Shown here piece by piece: positions 34,230-43,512 of a stretch of DNA of 64,000 nucleotides (its first letter is position 1; every line of letters starts with the position of its first letter). The stretch covers positions 4,939 through 68,938 of the forward strand of contig DASQNU010000253.1 in NCBI GenBank assembly GCA_035644815.1. The letters are read 5' to 3'. The notes beneath the pieces are model-generated. The model saw nothing but the letters and a program-made list of their open reading frames with translations, searched no databases and was not told where the DNA came from. Position numbers and translations under genes: made by a program. The stretch is from Brevibacillus_F sp035644815 (GTDB lineage Bacteria > Bacillota > Bacilli > Brevibacillales > Brevibacillaceae).

Positions 34230-35211
34230 CATGCAAAAACATAGCGTATGGCTGTCGCTCTTCATGCTTATGCTGCTGTTGTCCCTTGTCAGTACGTCGA
34301 TGGGCAGCAAGTCGATTCCTCTCATGGAGACTCTACGCGTATTTTTTACAGATGCAGACAGTCCTTATCGCATGATTATTCAAGACCTTCGCCTCCCTCG
34401 TGTGACGGCTGCCATCCTGGTCGGAGCTGCCCTGGCTGTTTCCGGTACCATCTTGCAAGGGATCATCCGCAATCCGCTTGCAGCGCCCGATCTGATCGGA
34501 GTGACTGGCGGGGCGTCTGTAGCTGCTGTTTCCTTTCTCGTGTTTACCGGAGGGACCTATAGTATTCATTGGCTTCCCCTCGTTGCGATTGGCGGAGCAT
34601 TGCTGACGACATTTCTGAATTACCTGCTTGCCTGGAAGAACGGGGTTTCTCCTTTTCGCTTAGTCCTGATCGGCATTGGCATAGCAACCGCGATGGGAGC
34701 CATCACGACCTTTTTGCTTTTAGTCGATGATGCGTACCAAGCGAGCCAGATATTAGGCTGGCTGACAGGTACACTCTATGGAACCGCTTGGAAACACGTC
34801 ATTTCTTTGCTGCCTTGGGTACTCGGTTTTCTGCTGATGACCTTCTTTTTGTCCAAAGAGTTGGACGTGCAAGCCTTTGGAGACGAGCTTGCCGTAGGGT
34901 TGGGAAGTCCCGTCCAGAAAAACCGTTTGCTGTTGCTGCTCTGCAGCGTTGCCTTGGCTGGCGCTGCGGTCGGGATTGCGGGGGGAATTGCCTTTATCGG
35001 ACTGATGGCGCCTCATATGGCTCGGCAGCTGGTAGGGCCTGTCCATCGCATGCTCCTTCCCGTCGCTGCCTTGGTGGGGGCGGTCCTGTTGCTGGCCGCC
35101 GATCTTGTGGGGAGGATCACGTTCAGTCCCCTGGATATTCCTGCAGGTGTCTTTACAGCCTCGATCGGTGCGCCGTTTTTCCTTTATCTCTTGTTTCGAA
35201 AACGCTCGTAA
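34222..35211 (+). CDS. Iron-siderophore ABC transporter permease (FecCD family), second subunit
   Basis: 329 residues, about ten membrane helices, with GTILQGIIRNPLAAPDLIG and GGIAFIGLMAPH. Forms a heterodimer with the preceding permease. No ATP-binding subunit follows: a terminator-like hairpin lies four bases after the stop. As with YfiYZ-YfhA, an ATPase encoded elsewhere (YusV-like) is likely shared. Confidence 0.93.
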   Translation: MSSMQKHSVWLSLFMLMLLLSLVSTSMGSKSIPLMETLRVFFTDADSPYRMIIQDLRLPRVTAAILVGAALAVSGTILQGIIRNPLAAPDLIGVTGGASVAAVSFLVFTGGTYSIHWLPLVAIGGALLTTFLNYLLAWKNGVSPFRLVLIGIGIATAMGAITTFLLLVDDAYQASQILGWLTGTLYGTAWKHVISLLPWVLGFLLMTFFLSKELDVQAFGDELAVGLGSPVQKNRLLLLLCSVALAGAAVGIAGGIAFIGLMAPHMARQLVGPVHRMLLPVAALVGAVLLLAADLVGRITFSPLDIPAGVFTASIGAPFFLYLLFRKRS

Positions 35212-35214
35212 TGA

Positions 35215-35258
35215 AAAATAGCCTGCATTCCATGGGTTTGACCATGGGCAGGCTATTT
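35215..35258 (+). terminator. Terminator-like hairpin after permease operon
   Basis: AAATAGCCTGC pairs with GCAGGCTATTT around an inner CCATGG/CCATGG pair. The T tail is short. Confidence 0.7.
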
Positions 35259-35445
35259 GAGTTCCCCTATCTTTAGTCCTTCTGCTTCCCCTGTTCTCTA
35301 CTTCTAAATGACCAACCAGAGCTGCTTTTAAAAGAGTGAGTATTCCGAATATAGTTCGCTTTGCATAGTGACCCATATGGAAAAAATAGGTATCATTAAG
35401 ATATAGACTGGCTAACCAAATACGCTTGCGAAGGAGGTTGTTCTG

Positions 35446-37206
35446 ATGTATCAAATGGACAAAGATTTGCGCGAACACCTGCACAAGTGTGATGCTTCTC
35501 TGAAAAAACACTTGTCCCAAGCCACTGGCCACGATCACGAAGTCACTGTGTTGCTGCAACGAAAAACCGATTTGGACATGACCCTCTGCGCTGCGCTTGA
35601 CCAGTATATGATTGATTGCGGTGCAGCCGTCGTGAAGGAGCTGCCGATTATCGATGCTGTGGTGCTGCGAGTGCCATTGAGCGCGTTGGGCCCGCTTGCC
35701 AGCAATCACGCTGTTCATCGAATCCACCTCGATCGCACCATGCATACGCTTTTGGACACCGCTTCCCCGACTATCGGAACAACCCCAGAATGGAGCAAGG
35801 GATTAACCGGCAAAGGCGTCACGATCGCCATCCTCGACACCGGAATCTATCCCCATCCCGACCTCATTTCACCCCCGAATCGTATTGTCGCCTTTTATGA
35901 CCCCATACAGGGTAAAACGGAGCCCTATGATGATAACGGGCACGGCACCCATGTTGCCGGCTGCGCTGCCGGTTCGGGCGTATCCAGTAACGGAAAGTAC
36001 CGTGGCCCCGCCTATGAAGCTTCGTTGGTAGGCGTAAAGGTGCTCGATGCCAGCGGGCAAGGCTCTGTATCGGATATCATCGACGGCATCCAGTGGTGCA
36101 TTCAAAATAAAGATAAGTATGGCATCCGCATATTATCCCTCTCCCTCGGCGGACCCGCTACAGAATCGTATCGGGAGGATCCGCTTTGTCAGGCTCTTGA
36201 AAAAGCATGGGCTGCAGGCCTCACCGTGTTTGTCGCTGCAGGCAACGAAGGGCCGAGCGCCGGCACGATTGGCACTCCGGCCATCGATCCCGTCCTCATC
36301 ACAGTCGGCGCCACCGATGATAAATATACCGTCGGATCAGAAGACGATGCGGTTGCCTCTTTCTCCAGTCGTGGCCCCACCATCGATGGTCTCGTCAAAC
36401 CGGACATCGTCACCCCGGGCGTCAATGTCATTGCACTCCGCTCTCCCGGCTCCACGCTGGACAATGCCTATCCGCAACGCCGAGTAGATGAGCATTACTT
36501 TTCCCTTTCCGGCACTTCGATGGCCACACCGATTTGCGCAGGTGCTGCTGCGTTGCTCTTACAGGCGAAACCCGAAGCTACACCGGATGAAATCAAAACA
36601 GCTCTTCTCAATGGAGCGAAGGACTTGTTCCACGCCCCCAACATTGCCGGCAAGGGCTATGTAGACCTCGCAGGTGCGCTTCAGCTTATCGGACAGGACG
36701 GCAGCAGTCCACCGCCTCCTTCACCCGCGACTCCCCGTACCGTGGTCGCATATAGCCCGGATATCGCCGAGCTGATCTGGGAAGAGCTGATTCAGGCCAA
36801 AACATCGATTGAATTGGAAGTGCCGTTGCTCACGGATATTCAAACTATTACCGTCCTTACCAGCGCTGCAGAACGCGGCATACAGGTCCGGGTCCTCTTG
36901 GATACCTCGCAGCCAGCCAATCTGGAGACAGCACGCTTTCTGGAGGCAAAGGGCATTGCGGTTCAGGCCTTCAACAGCGGAAATGACCAAGGAGTTCAGC
37001 TCCATACGGCCATTGCCATTTTTGACCGTACCCGCGTCCTTCTTGGCAGCGGCTCGTGGACCTATCATGGCTTTTATGTGGCACGCGAGCATGTGCTGGT
37101 TACCGATGATCCCAAGGTCACCTCTCCCGTCATCGCGATGTGGGAGGATGATTGGGATCTGGCACAGAAAGCTTCTCGTTCCAACGTATACGCAGTCTTC
37201 AGCTAA
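35446..37206 (+). CDS. AprX-like intracellular subtilisin fused to a phospholipase D-like domain
   Basis: 586 residues, no signal peptide, GAAGGAGG before the ATG. Residues 30-105 resemble an I9-type propeptide. Subtilase domain 115-415 with Asp131 (ILDTGIYPHPDL), His167 (DDNGHGTHVAG), oxyanion Asn266 (AAGNEGP) and Ser357 (SGTSMATPICAG), closely following B. subtilis AprX. A short proline-rich link (SPPPPSPATP) leads to a PLD-like domain (431-575) with H520-x-A-x4-D527-x6-GSGS, the HKD signature with its lysine replaced by alanine. The protease looks active; the PLD part looks catalytically dead and may bind nucleic acid, lipid or partner proteins. Confidence 0.9.
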   Translation: MYQMDKDLREHLHKCDASLKKHLSQATGHDHEVTVLLQRKTDLDMTLCAALDQYMIDCGAAVVKELPIIDAVVLRVPLSALGPLASNHAVHRIHLDRTMHTLLDTASPTIGTTPEWSKGLTGKGVTIAILDTGIYPHPDLISPPNRIVAFYDPIQGKTEPYDDNGHGTHVAGCAAGSGVSSNGKYRGPAYEASLVGVKVLDASGQGSVSDIIDGIQWCIQNKDKYGIRILSLSLGGPATESYREDPLCQALEKAWAAGLTVFVAAGNEGPSAGTIGTPAIDPVLITVGATDDKYTVGSEDDAVASFSSRGPTIDGLVKPDIVTPGVNVIALRSPGSTLDNAYPQRRVDEHYFSLSGTSMATPICAGAAALLLQAKPEATPDEIKTALLNGAKDLFHAPNIAGKGYVDLAGALQLIGQDGSSPPPPSPATPRTVVAYSPDIAELIWEELIQAKTSIELEVPLLTDIQTITVLTSAAERGIQVRVLLDTSQPANLETARFLEAKGIAVQAFNSGNDQGVQLHTAIAIFDRTRVLLGSGSWTYHGFYVAREHVLVTDDPKVTSPVIAMWEDDWDLAQKASRSNVYAVFS

Positions 37207-37250
37207 TCCCACGGGAAAACTCGGTTACACCCGGTGGCTTTACAAAAAAG

Positions 37251-37283
37251 AAACGGTCGTTCCTTGGAGAACGACCGTTTTTG
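37251..37283. terminator. Bidirectional terminator
   Basis: AAACGGTCGTTC and GAACGACCGTTT arms followed by TT, between convergent protease and exonuclease genes. Confidence 0.88.
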
Positions 37284-37293
37284 GTTTGCGTTA

Positions 37294-38001
37294 TTAACTT
37301 TTTTGCAGCTCTGCTTCATTTCCTTTTTTCATCCGCTGCAAGCACTTTTGGCACCTTTTGCTTTTTCGCCCAAACTCGGTATAATACTTCGTTTTTTTGC
37401 AGCCTGTGCAGGTCACATAAAGCGGACTGGCCATGTAGTAATTTTCCTCTGAGGTATTTTTCTCCAGATGGACGATTCGATTGAACTTAATCAACACATG
37501 AGCGGTATGGATCGCATCCACAAGCGCAGAGTGCAGTCTGCCTTCCTGAACAATGCCCGCTGCATCAATGGCGTCCTTCAGACTGATTTGTGTACGATCT
37601 GCTATCGCGGTGCTGATCACGGGCTGTATGTCGTTGTAGTTGCGCAGCCACCCCAGCGGAAGTCCAAAGCGGGCGCAGTGTTCAATCATCAGCTTTTTGT
37701 CGTCTCTGCCCCATGTGCATAGGTAGTAATCTTCATCTGTCCCGATCCACGCCAAAAAATCGTCAAATGCCTTTCGGAATGGAATGAACTCAGGCATGTC
37801 CTCTTTGCGCAGGCCGATAAATTTCCGGGTTCTTTCAGTAATACGCTGCTGGATATGGGGAAACGTATACCGCTGAAACGTATCCACATTGACCTGCTGT
37901 TCTTTCGTATCGATTTTGCAGGCCCCGATTTCAATAATTTCCGGCACGGTATCTTTCTTATAGGTTAACGTAGTTTCCAAGTCAAACACGATGATTTGCA
38001 T
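37294..38001 (-). CDS. DEDDh 3'-5' exonuclease with C-terminal zinc ribbon
   Basis: 235 residues. Exo I FDLETT, Exo II region LCTWGRDDKK, Exo III HSALVDAIHTA (HxAxxDA), as in the ERI-1/KapD group of RNases and DnaQ-like exonucleases. Residues 190-235 add CTGCKKTKYY and CQKC, two CxxC pairs that likely bind zinc, not present in KapD of Bacillus. Expected to trim RNA or single-stranded DNA from the 3' end using two metal ions. Substrate unknown. Confidence 0.85.
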   Translation of the reverse strand: MQIIVFDLETTLTYKKDTVPEIIEIGACKIDTKEQQVNVDTFQRYTFPHIQQRITERTRKFIGLRKEDMPEFIPFRKAFDDFLAWIGTDEDYYLCTWGRDDKKLMIEHCARFGLPLGWLRNYNDIQPVISTAIADRTQISLKDAIDAAGIVQEGRLHSALVDAIHTAHVLIKFNRIVHLEKNTSEENYYMASPLYVTCTGCKKTKYYTEFGRKSKRCQKCLQRMKKGNEAELQKS

Positions 38002-38048
38002 CTCTCATTCACTTCCCGCGCTCTTCATTCATTTCCCTAGTATAGCCT

Positions 38049-38420
38049 CTACCGCAGCTTCTCATTTAAAATGCTGTCTTCCAAGACTGCAAATTTATCT
38101 CCATATACTTTGGTAATATGTTGTGCTCCCCATGCGCACAACGAATCCAAGATTCCCTTTAGGCTCCATCCGTATTCGCTCAGCTCGTACTCCACTTTCG
38201 GAGGAACCTGATTATAGGTAATTCGGTTGATGATCCCATCCTCCTCCAGTTCACGCAATTGCTGCGTGAGCATTTTTTGCGTGATGCTTGGCATAAGCCT
38301 TTTCAGTTCGCTTGTCCGCTTCTTGCCATGCGTCAAATGGCAAAGAATCACGCATTTCCACTTGCCCCCGATAACCTCAAGCGTCGCCTCTACGGAAATA
38401 TTGTACTTCTTTTTCTTCAT
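38049..38420 (-). CDS. HxlR-family transcription regulator
   Basis: 123 residues from the ATG at 38420 (GAGGGAGATG upstream). Winged helix: VIGGKWKCVILCHL, SELKRLMPSITQKMLTQQLREL, and PPKVEYELSEYG, all typical of HxlR. One cysteine in the first motif could be a redox sensor as in YodB/HypR, and another in CAWG. It is divergent from the MFS exporter at 38579 and is likely its regulator. Confidence 0.92.
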   Translation of the reverse strand: MKKKKYNISVEATLEVIGGKWKCVILCHLTHGKKRTSELKRLMPSITQKMLTQQLRELEEDGIINRITYNQVPPKVEYELSEYGWSLKGILDSLCAWGAQHITKVYGDKFAVLEDSILNEKLR

Positions 38421-38486
38421 ACATCTCCCTCTCTTTAATAGGTACAAAAAAGTGCCTATATTACTTTTCAGTACCTACATTACCCC

Positions 38487-38500
38487 AAAGTACGTACTTT
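38487..38500. promoter_or_regulatory. Candidate HxlR operator palindrome
   Basis: AAAGTACGTACTTT, a perfect 14-base palindrome in the 158-base gap between the HxlR gene and the MFS gene; related GTAC half-sites (AGTACC, GGTACA) lie nearby. Confidence 0.6.
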
Positions 38501-38578
38501 TCTTATTCATTCATATCTACCATAATAACGTATGCCAGCTGGTTGTCACGAAAAAAATAGAAAACAAGGAGGAGAACC

Positions 38579-39760
38579 ATGCCTGTTCAAAATAGAAGTA
38601 CGTTGGCGCTGCTTGCCCTGGCAGTCAGTGCCTTCGCCATTGGAACAACCGAATTTATCAGTGTCGGACTTTTACCATTGATTGCGCAAGACTTGCACAT
38701 TCCTGTCACGACTGCCGGGTTAACCGTATCGATATATGCGCTTGGGGTAACAGTGGGAGCCCCCCTCTTAACATCACTCACTTCCACCATGCAGCGCAAG
38801 ACGCTGTTGCTGTGGATCATGCTTGTGTTTATTGTCGGGAACAGCCTGGCTGCCGGCGCCTCAAGCATTGGAATTTTGCTGTTTGCTCGTGTGATTTCTG
38901 CATTTTCCCACGGGGTGTTTATGTCAATCGGCTCTACCATCGCCGCTGATCTTGTACCGGAAAACCGCAGAGCCAGCGCCATTTCGACGATGTTTACCGG
39001 ACTTACCGTTGCGACTATTACCGGTGTGCCGTTGGGAACTTATATCGGGCAGCAATTTGGCTGGAGAACGGCATTCATCGCGATCGTGATTGTCGGGCTT
39101 ATCGCATTGATTGCCAACGCGGTACTGATCCCTTCCCACCTGCGCAAAGGAACGCGTACGACGCTCAGCGACCAATGGAAGCTCGTCACCAATGGCCGTT
39201 TGCTCCTGATGTTTTTGGTCACTGCCCTTGGCTATGGAGGAACTTTTGTTGTATTCACGTACCTGTCTCCATTGCTTCAGGAGATAACCGGATTTGGCCA
39301 AGGAACTGTCGCCGCCATTCTGCTTGTGTACGGTATCGCCATTGCCATCGGGAATATTTTTGGCGGAAAAGTATCGAACCAAAAGCCTATCGTAGCCTTA
39401 TTATATATGTTTATTGTCCAATCGATCGTGCTTTTTATCCTTACTTTTACGGCACCCTATAAAATAGCAGCATTGATTACCATCATCTTCATGGGACTTC
39501 TCGCTTTCATGAACGTTCCCGGATTACAGCTGTATGTGGTTATGCTGGCGGAGCGCTTTGTACCGAAGGCAGTAGACGTCGCCTCTGCCCTTAATATCGC
39601 TGCTTTTAACGCCGGAATTGCGATTGGGTCCTATTTGGGTGGGATCATCACCGATTCACTGGGTCTCATCCACACACCGTGGATCGGTGCGGTTATGGTA
39701 TTGGGAGCCGTTGCTCTTACTTGGTGGAGTCGAGTCTTGGAGCGAAAAGATAGCGTCTGA
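38579..39760 (+). CDS. MFS exporter, AraJ/YdhP type
   Basis: 393 residues, twelve membrane helices; N-terminal FAIGTTEFISVGLLP is characteristic of the AraJ/PbuE/YdhP group of sugar, purine or drug efflux carriers. AAGGAGGAG precedes the ATG. It is divergent from the HxlR gene. The first dispersed repeat copy C begins 6 bases after the stop codon. Confidence 0.9.
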   Translation: MPVQNRSTLALLALAVSAFAIGTTEFISVGLLPLIAQDLHIPVTTAGLTVSIYALGVTVGAPLLTSLTSTMQRKTLLLWIMLVFIVGNSLAAGASSIGILLFARVISAFSHGVFMSIGSTIAADLVPENRRASAISTMFTGLTVATITGVPLGTYIGQQFGWRTAFIAIVIVGLIALIANAVLIPSHLRKGTRTTLSDQWKLVTNGRLLLMFLVTALGYGGTFVVFTYLSPLLQEITGFGQGTVAAILLVYGIAIAIGNIFGGKVSNQKPIVALLYMFIVQSIVLFILTFTAPYKIAALITIIFMGLLAFMNVPGLQLYVVMLAERFVPKAVDVASALNIAAFNAGIAIGSYLGGIITDSLGLIHTPWIGAVMVLGAVALTWWSRVLERKDSV

Positions 39761-39765
39761 CCAGC

Positions 39766-39992
39766 CATAGTGGTGGGGGAAGGGAAGATCGGGCGGGCTG
39801 CGTTCTTGCCACACCTGCAAGGAGAGTAGGACTGTCCGGTTCCGCTTGCAAAATCGGTACGTCGCGCAAAAGGTTCGAGGGAGCCTATTCAACGTAGAGG
39901 TTGCACGACAAGCGTGTACCGATTTTGCAAGCTCCACCTCTGTAGGTGTGACAAAGACTTCGCCCGTCCCGATCTTCCCTTCCTCATGCGGC
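39766..39992. repeat. Dispersed palindromic repeat, copy C
   Basis: Full-length copy with arm changes that keep pairing. Central arms GCTTGCAAAATCGGTAC (39844-39860) and GTACCGATTTTGCAAGC (39916-39932) pair 17 of 17, although three positions differ from copy B. Outer arms read GGGAAGATCGGG and CCCGATCTTCCC, again with paired changes compared with GAGAGGG/CCCTCTC of copy B. Confidence 0.93.
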
Positions 39993-40074
39993 TATTGGTT
40001 TCATTTCAACATGAAGCAGAGTTTAATCTACAACAGCAACTTTTATAACACATTCATTTTGGAGGTAATCAAAA

Positions 40075-40917
40075 ATGGCTAAACACTTACAGGATACAAC
40101 CACTCTATCCAACGGAATCAAAATGCCTTGGCTCGGCCTCGGCGTTTTCAAAGTAGAAGAAGGTCCGGAATTGGTTCAAGCGGTGAAAACCGCGATTGCC
40201 CACGGATACCGCAGCATTGATACTGCCGCGATCTACGGAAATGAGGAAGGCGTCGGTCAAGGGATTCGTGAAGGGATGGCGGCAGCTGGTGTTTCCCGAG
40301 AGGACTTGTTTGTCACTTCAAAAGTATGGAACGCCGATTTAGGCTACGAATCTACCCTGGCAGCCTTTGAGACAAGCCTGCAAAAACTGAATCTTGATTA
40401 TCTGGACCTATACCTGATCCATTGGCCCGTGGCCGGAAAATATAAAGATGCATGGAGAGCATTGGAAAAGCTGTATCGGGACGGACGTGTCAAAGCCATC
40501 GGCGTGAGCAACTTCCAGATTCATCATCTGGAGGACCTCATGAAAGATGCTGAAATCAAACCGATGGTCAATCAAGTGGAGTACCACCCGCGTTTAACGC
40601 AACTGGAGCTGAAGACTTTTTGTGAGCAACACCAGATTCAATTGGAAGCCTGGTCTCCTTTAATGCAAGGTCAGCTGCTGGACAATCCCGTCCTGAAAGA
40701 AATCGCTGACCGTTATCACAAATCAATTGCGCAGGTCATTTTGCGCTGGGATTTGCAAAACGGTGTAGTGACGATTCCAAAATCCACAAAAGAAGCACGT
40801 ATTGTGGAAAACGCCACTGTGTTCGATTTTGAGTTATCCCCAGCTGATATGGAAAAGATCAATTCTCTGAATCAAAATCTGCGTGTCGGTCCCGATCCGG
40901 ACAACTTTGATTTTTAA
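40075..40917 (+). CDS. Aldo/keto reductase, YvgN-like (glyoxal reductase)
   Basis: 280 residues, TTGGAGG before the ATG. Very close to B. subtilis YvgN through LIHWPVAGKYKDAWRALEKL, GVSNFQIHHLEDL and EAWSPLMQGQLLDN. Tetrad residues in RSIDTAAIYGNEEGVG, TSKVWN and LIHWP. Cytoplasmic NADPH-dependent reduction of methylglyoxal and other aldehydes. Paralogue of the gene at 23216. Confidence 0.93.
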   Translation: MAKHLQDTTTLSNGIKMPWLGLGVFKVEEGPELVQAVKTAIAHGYRSIDTAAIYGNEEGVGQGIREGMAAAGVSREDLFVTSKVWNADLGYESTLAAFETSLQKLNLDYLDLYLIHWPVAGKYKDAWRALEKLYRDGRVKAIGVSNFQIHHLEDLMKDAEIKPMVNQVEYHPRLTQLELKTFCEQHQIQLEAWSPLMQGQLLDNPVLKEIADRYHKSIAQVILRWDLQNGVVTIPKSTKEARIVENATVFDFELSPADMEKINSLNQNLRVGPDPDNFDF

Positions 40918-40933
40918 TCGCAAACGACACGAA

Positions 40934-40967
40934 AAAAACTAGCGCCCCAATAGGACGCTAGTTTTTC
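40934..40967. terminator. Bidirectional terminator
   Basis: AACTAGCG and CGCTAGTT arms with T-run, between convergent aldo/keto reductase and ferritin genes. Confidence 0.88.
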
Positions 40968-41480
40968 TTATGCCTCTTCCGCTTCCGGAACAAAGGTCCG
41001 TTTTGCCAGTTCGGCATCCAGCATATAGAACGCATTGCTGTCATTATCGATCCGTCGCAGCTTTTGAATGATGCTGTCAAAAGTGGACTCTTCTTCTACC
41101 TGCTCATCAATAAACCATTTCAGGAAGTTGATGGTTGCATGCTCCCGTTCACTCCAAGCCGCATCGGAAAGCTCATAAATTCGCTTGGTTACCGTTTGCT
41201 CATGCGCATATGCCTGTTCAAACGTATCCAGCAAAGAGCTGTATTCGTTCACAGGATCATGCATCCCTGTCACCAGCGCCCGTTTCCCCAGGCGATTAAT
41301 GAAGTTGAAAATCTTCATGGCATGAAATTTTTCTTCCTCGGATTGGACGATAAAAAAGTTGGCAAAGCCGTCGTAGCTTTCGGCCGAACAATACGCCGCC
41401 ATCGCAAGATATACTTGCGAGGAGTAAAATTCATAATTCATCTGCTCGTTTAACTTATCCAATAATTGTTGGGAAATCAT
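40968..41480 (-). CDS. Ferritin (FtnA type)
   Basis: 170 residues, starting MISQQLLDKLNEQMNYEFYSSQVYLAMAAYC, a non-haem ferritin four-helix protein. Ferroxidase ligands: E in NEQMNYEFY, E...H in SEEEKFHAMKIF, E in FIDEQVEEESTF. Stores iron in a 24-subunit shell. AAAGGGTGTG precedes the ATG. It is divergent from fumC. I see no convincing Fur or PerR box in the gap. Confidence 0.94.
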   Translation of the reverse strand: MISQQLLDKLNEQMNYEFYSSQVYLAMAAYCSAESYDGFANFFIVQSEEEKFHAMKIFNFINRLGKRALVTGMHDPVNEYSSLLDTFEQAYAHEQTVTKRIYELSDAAWSEREHATINFLKWFIDEQVEEESTFDSIIQKLRRIDNDSNAFYMLDAELAKRTFVPEAEEA

Positions 41481-41644
41481 CCGGTCACACCCTTTGTTTG
41501 TCCATTATTTTGCAAATTTATCCTATTGTATCACATACCTGCTCCCTACAAGTATCTTCCTTGTTTCGTCCAAATATTTTTGGAATAATTGGAAATGATA
41601 AAGGCACTTGTGAAACTGGAACGTACAAAGAAGGAGGAGCAACC

Positions 41645-43033
41645 ATGGATTATCGGATTGAAAGAGATACCTTGGGAGAAATTCAGGTTCCTGCAGATCG
41701 TTTATGGGCCGCCCAGACGCAGCGGAGCTTGCAAAACTTTCCGATCGGAATCGAAAAAATGCCGCTCGAGGTTATCCACGTATTTGCCATTCTGAAAAAA
41801 AGCGCGGCGCTGGCCAATCTGCAGCTAGGAAAGCTGGAAAAGGAAAAGGCAGACGCAATCATCGCTGCAGCCGAAGAGATCATTACCGGCAAGCTTGATG
41901 ACCACTTTCCCTTGGTTGTCTGGCAAACCGGCAGCGGTACCCAGTCCAATATGAATGTGAACGAGGTCATCGCCAACCGAGCCAACCAGCTTTTGCAGGA
42001 TAAAGGCAGCTCCTTGCGCATTCACCCCAATGATGACGTGAATCGTTCCCAAAGCTCGAACGATACGTTCCCGACCGCCATGCATGTTGCGGCATTACTC
42101 GCCATTGAAGATCATGTGCTGCCAAAGCTAGAGATTTTAAAGGACACCCTCAAAAGAAAGAGCGAACAATTTGCCGAGATTATCAAGATCGGCCGAACTC
42201 ATCTGCAGGATGCTACTCCGTTGACCTTGGGCCAGGAGATTAGCGGCTGGCACCGGATGCTGGAAAAAACGGAAGGCATGATTAAGCAAAGTGCAGAATC
42301 GCTTCGGGAGCTAGCCATCGGCGGGACAGCTGTCGGAACCGGAATTAATGCCCACCCCCGCTTCGGAGAGCTGGTTGCAATGGAAATCAGCAAGTTAACA
42401 GGTAAACGTTTTGTATCGGCTCCCAATAAATTCCACGCCTTGACGAGCCACGATGAAATCGCCTATGTGCACGGTGCATTAAAGGCTCTTGCCGCAGACC
42501 TGATGAAAATCGCAAATGATGTCAGATGGCTGGCGAGCGGACCTCGCAGCGGAATTGGTGAAATCACCATTCCCGAAAATGAACCGGGCAGCTCCATTAT
42601 GCCGGGAAAAGTGAACCCGACCCAAAGTGAAGCCATGACCATGGTGGTTTGCCAGGTCATGGGCAACGATGCCACGATCGGCTTTGCGGCCAGTCAGGGA
42701 AATTTTGAGTTGAATGTCTTTAAGCCAGTCATTATCTATAACTTCTTACAATCTACACGTTTGCTCGGAGATGCGATGGCTTCCTTTAACGATAATTGCG
42801 CGGTCGGCATTGAACCGAACCTTCCTGTACTGCGCAGCAATTTGGAACGCTCGCTAATGCTGGTGACCGCACTCAATCCGCATATCGGTTACGAGAATGC
42901 GGCAAAAGTGGCGAAGCTGGCTCATAAAGAAGGGCTTACATTGAAGGAAGCGGCCATAAAGAGCAATCTGCTAACGGCTGAGCAGTTTGATGAGATTGTT
43001 CGTCCGGAGAAAATGATTCATCCGAAGGAGTAA
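41645..43033 (+). CDS. fumC: Fumarate hydratase, class II
   Basis: 462 residues from the ATG at 41645 (AAGGAGGAGC upstream; the longer frame to 41498 has no site). Iron-independent enzyme of the TCA cycle, fumarate to malate. Signature GSSIMPGKVNP, active-site SQSSNDTFPTAM and GRTHLQDATPLTLGQE. Homotetramer. A dispersed repeat begins 24 bases after the stop. Confidence 0.96.
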   Translation: MDYRIERDTLGEIQVPADRLWAAQTQRSLQNFPIGIEKMPLEVIHVFAILKKSAALANLQLGKLEKEKADAIIAAAEEIITGKLDDHFPLVVWQTGSGTQSNMNVNEVIANRANQLLQDKGSSLRIHPNDDVNRSQSSNDTFPTAMHVAALLAIEDHVLPKLEILKDTLKRKSEQFAEIIKIGRTHLQDATPLTLGQEISGWHRMLEKTEGMIKQSAESLRELAIGGTAVGTGINAHPRFGELVAMEISKLTGKRFVSAPNKFHALTSHDEIAYVHGALKALAADLMKIANDVRWLASGPRSGIGEITIPENEPGSSIMPGKVNPTQSEAMTMVVCQVMGNDATIGFAASQGNFELNVFKPVIIYNFLQSTRLLGDAMASFNDNCAVGIEPNLPVLRSNLERSLMLVTALNPHIGYENAAKVAKLAHKEGLTLKEAAIKSNLLTAEQFDEIVRPEKMIHPKE

Positions 43034-43056
43034 TAGCTCTTTGGCTTGGATCGAGT

Positions 43057-43287
43057 AGTAGTGGTGGGGGAAGGGAAGACCGGGCTGTGCTGCGTTCTTG
43101 CCACACCCGCAAGGGGGTAAAAACTGTCCGGCTCCGCTCCCAAAAACGGTACGTCGCGCAAAAAGTTTCGAGGAAGCATATTCAAACGTGGGGGGTTGCG
43201 CTACAAGCGTGTACCGTTTTTGGAAGCTCCGCCTCTGTAGGTGTGACAAAGACTCCGCCCGTCCCGATCTTCCCTTCCTCACGTTGC
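43057..43287. repeat. Dispersed palindromic repeat, copy D
   Basis: Full-length copy. Central arms CCCAAAAACGGTAC and GTACCGTTTTTGGAAGC pair with one mismatch; outer arms GGGAAGACCGGG against CCCGATCTTCCC have one mismatch. Loop core GAGGAAGCATATTCAA. Lies between fumC and helD. Confidence 0.92.
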
Positions 43288-43316
43288 ATTGTTCACCCCC
43301 TTACCTTTAAAAAAAC

Positions 43317-43356
43317 AAAAAACGGAGGCGCTATTCATCGCGTCTCCGTTTTATTC
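43317..43356 (+). terminator. Intrinsic terminator
   Basis: AAAACGGAGGCGC and GCGTCTCCGTTTT arms with a T-rich tail, downstream of fumC and repeat D. Confidence 0.8.
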
Positions 43357-43512
43357 TTCTTGTATATAACCCAATCCATATGGTAAACTGGATTAGTCTG
43401 CACACATAATTATTAATCAGAAAAGATTTTCCCAATTTAATTGTATCACAGAATACTAGCCTTGTCAAACCTTTTGATCAGCGCCCACAAGATCCAAAAA
43501 AGGAGCGATTCA

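Noticed and set aside
34753..35745. Antisense frame of 330 codons over the second permease and the protease start
   Set aside because: Crosses two well-supported genes and a terminator; composition is that of a shadow frame.
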